DNA of 11,425 bases, taken from assembly GCA_002701605.2 (NCBI GenBank), contig NZWF02000007.1, forward strand, positions 64,222-75,646, in the 5' to 3' direction. Source of the DNA: a bacterium. Its GTDB lineage: Bacteria; Desulfobacterota_D; UBA1144. Made by a program: the position numbers and the translations under genes. This document shows, one piece after another, positions 1 through 5,990 of the stretch (the stretch's first letter is position 1; each line of letters opens with the position of its first letter). The notes beneath the pieces are model-generated. The model worked only from the letters and a program-made list of their open reading frames with translations, was not told where the DNA came from and made no database searches.

Positions 1-449
1 TAAGGGTTTTTTGGGTTCTCATTAATCTTGTTAACTAAAATATCTGAAGCTGCTACAAATGTTACAGCTGTTAGATTATTTCTATTATTTTTTGAAAGAG
101 GTTGTTTTATCCTATCTGGATCGTAAAGAGTTTGTAATGTCGCTTGATCTTCTGCTGATGAAGCTCCCTCTGAGATTGGATCAAGACTATTGCCCTCAAC
201 TTTTATTGCTCTACCCTCTCTAACTTTAACTACAATTGATGAACCTGCAGGGGAATTAGGAATTGCAGTTGAGTAATAATTGGCTAATCCTGGGATTACA
301 TTCTCTGGAGGAACTGCATAGGAAACTAGTTTATCTAATGGCTCTGGTGTACATCCCGAAGATATGACAGCAGCTCCACTAATAGCAGTCAATGCTTTTA
401 GAAAATCTCTTCTATTTAATGTTCCATTCTTTTTATTATCTGATTCCAT
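1..449 (-). CDS. actB: Alternative complex III subunit ActB, N-terminal part (runs off left edge)
   Basis: Open in one frame from an ATG at 449 to the window edge (149 codons), so only the N-terminus is visible. It begins with a twin-arginine signal: N-R-R-D-F-L-K at residues 12-18, then a hydrophobic stretch ending in S-S-G-C with Cys at about residue 33. This suggests Tat export and possibly lipid anchoring, although Ser at -3 makes a poor lipobox. Downstream, V-K-V-R-E-G-R-A-I-K-V-E-G-N followed by Q-A and L-Y-D-P-D-R is the pattern of the molybdopterin-oxidoreductase-like domain of ActB. In characterised members this subunit carries Fe-S clusters but no molybdopterin. The start lies 14 bases after actA, the normal act gene order. 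Family assignment is from remembered motifs. The Fe-S binding region and the rest of the operon are outside the window. Confidence 0.87.
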   Translation of the reverse strand, partial: MESDNKKNGTLNRRDFLKALTAISGAAVISSGCTPEPLDKLVSYAVPPENVIPGLANYYSTAIPNSPAGSSIVVKVREGRAIKVEGNSLDPISEGASSAEDQATLQTLYDPDRIKQPLSKNNRNNLTAVTFVAASDILVNKINENPKNP

Positions 450-463
450 TTAAAAGACACTCG

Positions 464-1252
464 CTAATAATGACATGTAGAACAGTCTTTTAGCCAAGCA
501 ACCTCCTTTTCAATGTTAATTAACTTAGGAGCATAATCTTTATTGCTATGCTTATCTCCTAATTGATGATCGTAATCTTTGTATAACTTATCAGAACGAA
601 TTCTACCTGTATGTGACATTATTCTCTTATCTAAATCTGAAAGTTCACTTATACCTTTATGATTTGCTTCAATCTCCTTAAAGTTTGCATCGAGTTTTTC
701 TTCATGACAACTGATACACCAACCCATCTGAATTTTAACAATAGGTTTTGGGATATCAACTTCATCAACATTTCCATGACAAGTCGTACATTCTAACCCG
801 TATCTTATATGAGGCTTATGAGGAAATTTAGCATGCTCAGCAACATAGTGGTAATTTACCCATACAATTGGCTCTTTTCTTTCCCAATAACCTGTAAGTT
901 TTTTAATTTCTTCCTCAAACACTATACGTTTTCTATTGTCATACAAATAATTGTTGGGATCAATTACCTCACCTTTATATTCTTTAAGACGTTCTGGATC
1001 ATTTGAATCATATTCAGCCTTAACATATGTATGACATCCCATGCATTCCATTACTGAAGGTATTCCTGGTTGAGAAGATTTAGCTACATAAGAATGACAA
1101 TATGTACAAGGGATGTTATTGACACCCGAGTGAATTTTATGACTAAAAGCTATAGGTTGATGAGGTTCATACTCTTTTATAAAACCAAAGTATGTAATAG
1201 CCACAGTGGCTACAAAGGCAATTATAGTTAGAAAGATTAGCTTCTTCGACAA
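464..1252 (-). CDS. actA: Alternative complex III pentaheme cytochrome c subunit ActA
   Basis: The 262-residue protein has one N-terminal membrane segment (about residues 5-24) after a short K-K start, with no Cys, so it is probably an uncleaved anchor leaving the rest in the periplasm. Five C-x-x-C-H haem c motifs lie at residues 49-53, 70-74, 155-159, 179-183 and 257-261. Numerous other His residues could be distal ligands. Five haems plus one anchor, followed directly by an ActB-like gene, fit ActA, which takes part in electron transfer within the quinol-oxidising alternative complex III. The start is TTG: no ATG or GTG lies upstream in frame, and an AAGGA ribosome site sits 8 bases before it. 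The last haem motif is almost at the C-terminus (C-H-Y-stop). Without actB, a generic NapC/NrfH or cytochrome c3-like protein would be possible; the neighbour makes ActA much more likely. Confidence 0.92.
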   Translation of the reverse strand: MSKKLIFLTIIAFVATVAITYFGFIKEYEPHQPIAFSHKIHSGVNNIPCTYCHSYVAKSSQPGIPSVMECMGCHTYVKAEYDSNDPERLKEYKGEVIDPNNYLYDNRKRIVFEEEIKKLTGYWERKEPIVWVNYHYVAEHAKFPHKPHIRYGLECTTCHGNVDEVDIPKPIVKIQMGWCISCHEEKLDANFKEIEANHKGISELSDLDKRIMSHTGRIRSDKLYKDYDHQLGDKHSNKDYAPKLINIEKEVAWLKDCSTCHY

Positions 1253-1260
1253 CTCTTTTA

Positions 1261-1265
1261 TCCTT
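1261..1265 (-). promoter_or_regulatory. Ribosome binding site of actA (TTG start)
   Basis: AAGGA on the minus strand, 8 bases before the TTG at 1250-1252. It decides the start, because the frame upstream has no ATG or GTG and the hydrophobic anchor begins just after this TTG. Confidence 0.7.
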
Positions 1266-1281
1266 ATTTTCTTTATGCGAC

Positions 1282-1297
1282 TTACGGTGGTCCGTAA
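1282..1297. promoter_or_regulatory. Perfect 16-base palindrome, candidate operator at the actA start site
   Basis: TTACGG-ACCA-CCGTAA (minus strand) has two perfectly complementary 6-base arms around 4 bases. It begins one base after the predicted -10 box and covers the expected transcription start near 1291-1292. It is not followed by a T run on either strand, so it is not an ordinary terminator. If transcription starts near 1291, the transcript would contain only one full arm, which favours a DNA site over an RNA hairpin. The 6-4-6 layout resembles sites of dimeric regulators such as the Crp/Fnr class, but the regulator is unknown. Confidence 0.4.
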
Positions 1298-1298
1298 A

Positions 1299-1326
1299 AT
1301 AATATCATAGTCAAAAAGGGTGTCAA
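1299..1326 (-). promoter_or_regulatory. Predicted sigma-70-type promoter of the act operon
   Basis: The -35 box TTGACA (1321-1326) is a full consensus match. It is followed by a 16-base spacer and TATTAT (1299-1304), five of six matches to the -10 consensus. The -35 box immediately follows the bioD stop codon (TAA at 1327-1329). A start near 1291 would give a leader of about 40 bases. This implies that actA onward can be transcribed independently of the housekeeping genes upstream, although no terminator separates them. Confidence 0.68.
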
Positions 1327-2088
1327 TTATGCATTAAATCTCTTAGCAAATTCAATTTTAGAATTATTAATAAATTCTTTTTGATCAAAATTTCCATCTA
1401 AATTTTTATCCAAATAGTCTTTAGTTTTGGCATGGAAATTAGAATACTTTCTTTCGAGGAATTTAGGGATAACACCTGCTATCTTCACCCCACTATCTGC
1501 TAAATATATAGGGTTATATAATTCTGATATTTTTGGATTTCTTGGGTAATTGTTAAAAATAACACCTTTAAAGCTTATTCTTTTGCATTTTAGAGCATTT
1601 ATGGACAGTAAAGTATGGTTTATAGTACCTAAATTAGGATTTACAACTAAATAACAGCTAGCATTTAAATCTTTAATTAGATTTATTACCTTATATTTCT
1701 TGGTTAATGGTACCTCCAATCCACCCGCACCTTCAACTAAAATCAAGGGATAATCTCTACTTAATTCCTTAATATTTTTCCTTATAAGTGAAATACTAAT
1801 CCTTTTATTTTCTATTAACGATGCTGTGTATGGAGATATTGGATTAGAAAAAGAATAATAATTAAAAAAATCAACATTTTTTGTTATTTCAATATTTTTT
1901 TTATTAAATTGTTTAATAAAATCCAAGTCAGATTTATTTTTTTTATTAACTCCAGATTCTACGGGTTTAACAACAGCAATTTTCTTATATTTTTTTTTAG
2001 AACTTGAGTTAAGAAAGGAAGACAAAATAATGGAAGTTGCAAAAGTTTTACCAATATCAGTATCGTTGCCGGTAATAAACAGAATCAT
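1327..2088 (-). CDS. bioD: Dethiobiotin synthetase, with an unusual EF-hand-like C-terminal tail
   Basis: BioD makes dethiobiotin from 7,8-diaminopelargonate, CO2 and ATP in the cytoplasm, the step before BioB. The P-loop is G-N-D-T-D-I-G-K-T at residues 7-15, with Asn where many members have Thr. The catalytic V-K-P-V-E-S-G lies at 40-46, V-E-G-A-G-G at 118-123, and an N-L-G-T-I-N-H-T-L-L segment matches the family's L-G-x-I-N-H. The G-V-I-P motif at 205-208 normally comes some 20-30 residues from the end; here 45 follow, giving 253 residues against about 225 in E. coli. The extra tail holds D-K-N-L-D-G-N-F-D-Q-K-E at 227-238, a textbook EF-hand loop pattern. The gene abuts bcp (TAA then ATG, no gap), and no other bio gene is present. 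The family call is firm; any calcium role is conjecture. Confidence 0.93.
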   Translation of the reverse strand: MILFITGNDTDIGKTFATSIILSSFLNSSSKKKYKKIAVVKPVESGVNKKNKSDLDFIKQFNKKNIEITKNVDFFNYYSFSNPISPYTASLIENKRISISLIRKNIKELSRDYPLILVEGAGGLEVPLTKKYKVINLIKDLNASCYLVVNPNLGTINHTLLSINALKCKRISFKGVIFNNYPRNPKISELYNPIYLADSGVKIAGVIPKFLERKYSNFHAKTKDYLDKNLDGNFDQKEFINNSKIEFAKRFNA

Positions 2089-2532
2089 TTATAAATCAAG
2101 AAAACTTAACACTTCTTCACCATGGCTGGCAGCTTTAACTTTATCCCATATAAAAAGGATTTTTCCTTGTTCATCAATTAAAAAGCTCGTTCTGTTTGCT
2201 GAACCTTTTTCATTCAAAACACCATATGAAGATATAATCTTCTTATCAGGATCTGCAACTAAATCAAAATTTAAATTGAATTTAGATCTAAAGTTTGCAT
2301 GAGACTTTTCAGAATCCTTGCTAACTCCTATCACTTTAATATTTTTTTCTAATAAAAGATCCATCGAATCTCTTAAAGAACATGCTTGTTTGGTACAACC
2401 AGGAGTATTATCTCTAGGATAAAAATAAATTAGAACCTTCTGGCCTTTGAAGTCTGAAAGAGATAATGAATTCCCATCTGAACTAATATATTTAAAATTA
2501 GGTGCCTTTTTACCTACTGATATATTATTCAT
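2089..2532 (-). CDS. bcp: Thioredoxin-dependent peroxiredoxin of the Bcp/PrxQ family
   Basis: A 147-residue cytoplasmic peroxiredoxin that reduces H2O2 and organic hydroperoxides using thioredoxin. The segment D-N-T-P-G-C-T-K-Q-A-C-S-L-R-D holds the peroxidatic Cys46 and a resolving Cys51 five residues later, the spacing of E. coli-type Bcp (intramolecular disulfide). F-Y-P-R-D lies just before, and I-G-V-S-K-D-S and F-L-I-D-E-Q-G-K-I follow in the usual order. Its ATG directly follows the TAG of the DUF59 gene, and its own TAA directly precedes bioD, so translational coupling is likely. Length matches the family. With tpx two genes upstream it suggests a peroxide-defence unit. Confidence 0.95.
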   Translation of the reverse strand: MNNISVGKKAPNFKYISSDGNSLSLSDFKGQKVLIYFYPRDNTPGCTKQACSLRDSMDLLLEKNIKVIGVSKDSEKSHANFRSKFNLNFDLVADPDKKIISSYGVLNEKGSANRTSFLIDEQGKILFIWDKVKAASHGEEVLSFLDL

Positions 2533-2835
2533 CTAATCTATACCCATACTTGCTCGGGCTTCTTCACTCATTCTTTCAGGTGTCCATGGTGGATCCCAAA
2601 CAATTTCGATATTCGCCTCTTTTACTTCATCAAGCTCACTCACTAATGTTTGAGATTCCAGAATAATTTCCCTTGCTGAAGGGCAACCCGGTGAAGTCAT
2701 AGTCATTTGCAAATTAACAATGTCTCCATCAATTGCGATGTCATAAACTAATCCTAAATTAACTATATCAATTGGTATCTCAGGATCATAAACATGAGAT
2801 AACGCTTCTAACACTTTTTCTTTTGTTACTGCCAT
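2533..2835 (-). CDS. MIP18/DUF59 family Fe-S assembly protein, SufT-like
   Basis: A 100-residue single-domain protein. D-P-E-I-P at 17-21 and N-L-G-L-V-Y near 26-31 are the family's opening signature. The conserved reactive Cys51 is in M-T-S-P-G-C-P, and the C-terminus carries W-D-P-P-W-T-P-E-R-M-S, typical of the SUF-linked branch (SufT and PaaD-like proteins). Such proteins help mature or deliver iron-sulfur clusters; the exact client is not visible. No sufBCDS genes lie in the window. It sits two bases after tpx and abuts bcp, so it is probably made together with the two peroxiredoxins. Nearby potential Fe-S clients are QueG, ThiC and ActB, but linking it to any of them is inference. A PaaD role in ring hydroxylation is unlikely with no paa genes around. 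Confidence 0.88.
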   Translation of the reverse strand: MAVTKEKVLEALSHVYDPEIPIDIVNLGLVYDIAIDGDIVNLQMTMTSPGCPSAREIILESQTLVSELDEVKEANIEIVWDPPWTPERMSEEARASMGID

Positions 2836-2837
2836 GA

Positions 2838-3356
2838 TTACACTAAACTCTTAATAACCGATAATGCTGCTTCAAAATTTGGCTCACTTGCAATCTCTGG
2901 AACATATTCAACATGCTTAACAGTATTATCTTTATCTAAAACAAATACAGCTCTTGCTAAAAGACCTTTGTCTTTTATTAAGATCCCATATGCTGAACCG
3001 AAATTATTTCCTAAATAATCAGATATATTTTCAACTCTATCAATCCCCTCAGACCCACAAAATCTTTTTTGAGCAAATGGTAAATCAGAACTTACAGTAT
3101 ATATTTTTAAATTACCGTTAATATTTGCTGCCTCTTCATTGAATCTTCTGGTTTGCGCGGAACAAACTGGTGTATCAACTGATAATATTACATTAAAAAC
3201 TTTTACTGAATCACCCATATCAGTAAGTGAAACTTTCGGCATTAATCCTTGATCACAAATAAAATCAGGTGCTTTATCTCCTACTTTTAATTCAGGACCA
3301 ATTAAAGTTATTGGATTACCTTTTAAAGTTACTGCTGAATCTCTTTCAATACTCAT
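2838..3356 (-). CDS. tpx: Thiol peroxidase Tpx (atypical 2-Cys peroxiredoxin)
   Basis: A 172-residue protein that reduces hydroperoxides, with a preference for lipid or alkyl types known for the family, using thioredoxin. S-V-D-T-P-V-C-S-A-Q-T-R-R-F contains the peroxidatic Cys65; R-F-C-G-S-E-G-I contains the resolving Cys100, 35 residues on, close to the E. coli spacing. The usual Tpx opening (V-x-L-K-G-N-P) is present, and length matches the family at about 168. No export signal is visible, so it is probably cytoplasmic. A strong AAAGGAG ribosome site lies 8 bases before the ATG. It is the first gene after the 50-base gap behind queG and heads the tpx-DUF59-bcp-bioD block. Confidence 0.96.
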   Translation of the reverse strand: MSIERDSAVTLKGNPITLIGPELKVGDKAPDFICDQGLMPKVSLTDMGDSVKVFNVILSVDTPVCSAQTRRFNEEAANINGNLKIYTVSSDLPFAQKRFCGSEGIDRVENISDYLGNNFGSAYGILIKDKGLLARAVFVLDKDNTVKHVEYVPEIASEPNFEAALSVIKSLV

Positions 3357-3364
3357 AATATAAA

Positions 3365-3371
3365 CTCCTTT
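3365..3371 (-). promoter_or_regulatory. Strong ribosome binding site of tpx
   Basis: AAAGGAG on the minus strand, 8 bases before the tpx ATG. It is the longest match to the anti-Shine-Dalgarno sequence noted in the window, suggesting high translation. Confidence 0.75.
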
Positions 3372-3381
3372 AATAAAACAT

Positions 3382-3410
3382 AAGGTAAACAGATATCAAT
3401 TTGGTGTCAA
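3382..3410 (-). promoter_or_regulatory. Possible promoter of the tpx block
   Basis: A consensus -35 box TTGACA (3405-3410) overlaps the queG stop codon. At 17 bases' spacing the -10 position reads TACCTT (3382-3387), only three of six matches, so the case rests on the -35 box, the location at the one real gap in this stretch and the strong ribosome site that follows. A start near 3375 would leave a leader of about 19 bases. A poor -10 could mean that an activator or another sigma factor is needed. Confidence 0.35.
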
Positions 3411-4456
3411 GAATCATCAGAGTCTAGTCTAATTAAAGCCTGCTCAGCAGTTATTGATAATACATCATCTTCTGAATCAATATATTTTAAAATTCTTTCT
3501 TTATAAGATTTTTCACCTGAATTACTCATTGCATTTAAAATATTTCTAATTAAACCATTTTTCTTTGCTCTTTTTACCGGACTTTTAATTTTCATTGTTT
3601 CCCAATCAGATTCAACCAAGTCAAGGATATTCTCCAAATCGGGTGAAACAAATTCATCTCGAAGGTTCCAATTAAAATTATTTTTAATTTTAGATTTACT
3701 ATTCCAAGGACATACCTCTTGACAAATATCACATCCATATATGTTGTTTCCAACTTGTTTAACAAAATCTTTTGATAATACTTTTTTGTTTTCAATAGTT
3801 AAGTAAGAAATGCATCTATTAGAATCAATAACCTTAGCTTCAATTATTGCATTGGTTGGGCAAGCATCTATACATTTAGTACAAGTTCCACACATGTCTT
3901 TAACAGGTTCATCATAAGCGAACTCCTCACTAATCAAAATTTCAGCTAGGAAAAACCATGAACCCAAATCTTTATTAATTAAGCATGAATTTTTGCCCAT
4001 CCATCCGATTCCTGCTTCTTTTGCATACCCTCTTTCTAAAACTGGTCCGGTATCAACATAAACCTTGTATCTAACAGGATTTTTAAAAAACTTCTCAATT
4101 TCTTTTGCAATCGATTTCAATTTCTTTTCTAAAATTTTATGATAATCCTCAATCATGGCATATCTGGCAATCCATCCATGATTTTTTTTTAAATTATGAG
4201 AGTTGATTTTATTCTCTAAAACATTGTAATTAATGGCACAAGAAATGATGCTTTTAAAAGAGGGATCTAAAAAAGAAACTGGCTTTTGCCTTTTATGATT
4301 TCCCATATAATCCATTTCTGCATTATATTTTTGATCTAACCAATCTTTTAGATAGCCAAAATCATCAATGATTTTGCAAGAGGAAAATCCAATGAAGTCG
4401 AATCCTTCTGAATAAAACAAATCTTTTATCTGGTTCTGTAAATTACTTTTGGGCAT
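3407..4456 (-). CDS. queG: Epoxyqueuosine reductase QueG
   Basis: QueG carries out the last step of queuosine synthesis, reducing epoxyqueuosine at the tRNA wobble base using cobalamin and two [4Fe-4S] clusters. The 349-residue protein has the N-terminal DUF1730/cobalamin-binding region (I-S-C-A-I-N-Y-N; V-D-T-G-P-V-L-E-R with Asp135, the likely catalytic acid; G-W-M-G-K-N-S-C). The ferredoxin pair follows: C189-x2-C192-x2-C195-x3-C199-P and, with Cys215, C242-x2-C245-x3-C249-P in Y-G-C-D-I-C-Q-E-V-C-P-W. The C-terminal region after about 300 is probably HEAT-like. The start overlaps the end of aroK by 14 bases, so the two are probably coupled. Its presence implies that the cell makes or imports cobalamin. 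The family call is very secure; other que genes are not in the window. Confidence 0.96.
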   Translation of the reverse strand: MPKSNLQNQIKDLFYSEGFDFIGFSSCKIIDDFGYLKDWLDQKYNAEMDYMGNHKRQKPVSFLDPSFKSIISCAINYNVLENKINSHNLKKNHGWIARYAMIEDYHKILEKKLKSIAKEIEKFFKNPVRYKVYVDTGPVLERGYAKEAGIGWMGKNSCLINKDLGSWFFLAEILISEEFAYDEPVKDMCGTCTKCIDACPTNAIIEAKVIDSNRCISYLTIENKKVLSKDFVKQVGNNIYGCDICQEVCPWNSKSKIKNNFNWNLRDEFVSPDLENILDLVESDWETMKIKSPVKRAKKNGLIRNILNAMSNSGEKSYKERILKYIDSEDDVLSITAEQALIRLDSDDS

Positions 4457-4955
4457 GGACCTTATAAAGTGAAATTATTTCATCACTAATTTCACTGGGG
4501 TTCTTAAAATCAGTACTTATATGGTATTTGAATGATTCATATATATCTTGCCTAGATTCAAATAAATCTTTTGCTGTATTATAGGGATCATCGGTCAACA
4601 ACAATGGTCTAGTATTATCCTCTTCAATTCTTTTGAAAATATTTTCGAAGTCAGCCTTTAAATATACTGAAAAAGTTTCTTTTAAAATCTTACAATTTTC
4701 ACTTCTTAAAATTATTCCTCCACCAGTTGATATAACTGAGTTCTCAGAATTTTTAAGCTTCTCTAATTGCTGTACTTCTAAATCTCTAAAAGCTAATTCT
4801 CCATCAACTTTAAAAATCTCACTAATTGCTTTTCCTTGTTCAATTTCAATAGAACTATCTGTATCAATTAATGTAAATCTTAACTTTTCTGCTAAAAACT
4901 TACCTACAGTAGTTTTACCTGCACCCATGAAGCCAATTAAAAAAATACTTTTCAT
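4443..4955 (-). CDS. aroK: Shikimate kinase
   Basis: Phosphorylates shikimate at O3 with ATP, in the chorismate pathway to aromatic amino acids. The 170 residues include the Walker A loop G-F-M-G-A-G-K-T-T at 8-16, the shikimate-binding D-x-D at 31-33, F-R-D with Arg57, the S-T-G-G-G turn at 76-80, and the lid N-T-R-P-L-L with Arg116. All the expected catalytic elements are intact and length is typical. Its ATG overlaps the ribE stop (ATGA), and its end overlaps queG. The usual partner aroB does not follow. I use aroK rather than aroL by convention; sequence alone does not separate them here. Confidence 0.95.
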   Translation of the reverse strand: MKSIFLIGFMGAGKTTVGKFLAEKLRFTLIDTDSSIEIEQGKAISEIFKVDGELAFRDLEVQQLEKLKNSENSVISTGGGIILRSENCKILKETFSVYLKADFENIFKRIEEDNTRPLLLTDDPYNTAKDLFESRQDIYESFKYHISTDFKNPSEISDEIISLYKVHAQK

Positions 4956-5545
4956 TTAACAACCATTTTTTCTATATATTTTGCTACCATATCAAATTCT
5001 AGATTAACGACATCTCCAACCTTCCACTCATTAGAGTTAGTTTTTGAATCTGTATGGGGGATTATATTTACAGAAAGTTTGTTTTTAACTACATCATTAA
5101 CTGTTAGGCTAATCCCATCTATGGCAATCGATCCTTTTTCAATAACATATTTAGTATATTTTTTACCAAACTTAATCCAATATTTTATAGATTCACCATC
5201 TTCAATTATATCAGTTATTTCACCAACATTATCTACATGCCCACTTACTATATGACCTCCGAATCTCGAGCTAGCTTTCATTGCTCTCTCTAAGTTTAAA
5301 GAACCACCTTCTTTCTTCAATCCTATATTAGTTTTTTCTAAGGTTTCTTTTGAAGCCAGAGTTCTAAAAAAACTTTTACCGGATGATATAACGGTTAAAC
5401 AAGTCCCATTTACTGAAATTGATTCGCCTAAATTGAATTTAGGTTTAGAAATAATACTGCATCCTATAGTTAGAATCTTTTCACCTGAATCTCTCTCGCT
5501 TATTTTTGTCAATAATCCAACTTCTTCAACTATTCCTGTAAACAA
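4952..5545 (-). CDS. ribE: Riboflavin synthase, alpha chain type
   Basis: Converts two molecules of 6,7-dimethyl-8-ribityllumazine to riboflavin plus the pyrimidinedione by-product. The 197-residue protein has two repeated barrels: the first opens with M-F-T-G-I-V-E-E and has E-S-I-S-V-N-G-T-C-L-T-V at 41-52; the second has G-H-I-V-S-G-H-V-D near 97-105 and I-A-I-D-G-I-S-L-T-V near 140, then I-P-H-T. The start is TTG: the M-F-T-G-I-V opening is nearly invariant in the family, an in-frame stop lies only 15 bases upstream, and AAGGAG sits 8 bases before it. It overlaps the end of lspA by 20 bases. Slightly shorter than typical members. Other rib genes (ribBA, ribD, ribH) are absent, so the pathway is split in this genome. 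Confidence 0.95.
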   Translation of the reverse strand: MFTGIVEEVGLLTKISERDSGEKILTIGCSIISKPKFNLGESISVNGTCLTVISSGKSFFRTLASKETLEKTNIGLKKEGGSLNLERAMKASSRFGGHIVSGHVDNVGEITDIIEDGESIKYWIKFGKKYTKYVIEKGSIAIDGISLTVNDVVKNKLSVNIIPHTDSKTNSNEWKVGDVVNLEFDMVAKYIEKMVVK

Positions 5546-5990
5546 TGTTAAGTCTCCTTAAAGATTCTAATAAAAATAATATTATACCAAGTGAAATAAA
5601 TAGATCGGCAAAATTAAAAGCAGGCCAATGAAAATCTTTATAATAAATATCAATAAAATCTACTACCCCATTTAAAAAAAATCTATCAAATGAATTTCCA
5701 ATAGCTCCTGCGAGTAAAAGTGAAGATATCAATTTTAAAGACTTATCATCATAGTAGATTTTAAGGATTAAGTATGTTGCTAAAATAAATATAATAAAAT
5801 GAAAAATAAAAATATAATCTGAATTATAATTTGAAAATAACCCAAATATAAATCCAGAGTTTTTATAGTAAACTAAGTTTAACCAGCTATTGATTGGAAC
5901 AACCTGACCATAAGATAAATTGCTAATTATTAAGTATTTAGATAATTGGTCAATTGATGAGAATATTACTACTAAGGATAAAAAATTCAT
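5526..5990 (-). CDS. lspA: Lipoprotein signal peptidase (signal peptidase II)
   Basis: An inner-membrane aspartyl protease that removes the signal peptide from prolipoproteins after lipid addition to the Cys. The 154 residues hold four hydrophobic segments (about 1-21, 58-77, 85-100 and 127-145). I-D-Q-L-S-K near 13-18, G-N-S-F-D-R-F, G-V-V-D-F with Asp111 and F-N-F-A-D with Asp129 match the family's conserved blocks; Asp111 and Asp129 are the likely catalytic pair. The ATG directly follows the greA stop (TAA-ATG), and the end overlaps ribE by 20 bases. No lipoprotein diacylglyceryl transferase gene is nearby. Globomycin-type inhibitors target this family. Confidence 0.95.
   Translation of the reverse strand: MNFLSLVVIFSSIDQLSKYLIISNLSYGQVVPINSWLNLVYYKNSGFIFGLFSNYNSDYIFIFHFIIFILATYLILKIYYDDKSLKLISSLLLAGAIGNSFDRFFLNGVVDFIDIYYKDFHWPAFNFADLFISLGIILFLLESLRRLNIVYRNS
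5554..5559 (-). promoter_or_regulatory. Ribosome binding site of ribE (TTG start)
   Basis: AAGGAG on the minus strand, within the end of lspA and 8 bases before the TTG at 5543-5545. It settles the ribE start, since the frame is closed 15 bases upstream and no ATG is available before the M-F-T-G-I-V opening. Confidence 0.75.

Noticed and set aside
809..1006. Plus-strand open frame opposite actA
   Set aside because: A hydrophobic antisense shadow over the region between haem motifs 2 and 3. Phe/Ile richness is expected from the AT-rich complement, and there is no supporting start signal.
1282..1297. Palindrome between bioD and actA as a transcription terminator
   Set aside because: The stem is only 6 pairs and no T run follows on either strand. 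It also sits at the predicted start site of a downstream promoter.
2030..2302. Plus-strand open frame across the bcp-bioD junction
   Set aside because: It spans the opposite strand of two well-supported genes and resembles no known family.
3370..3399. Alternative tpx promoter TTGATA with TATTAA
   Set aside because: Its start site would fall inside or after the ribosome binding site at 3365-3371, which must be in the transcript.
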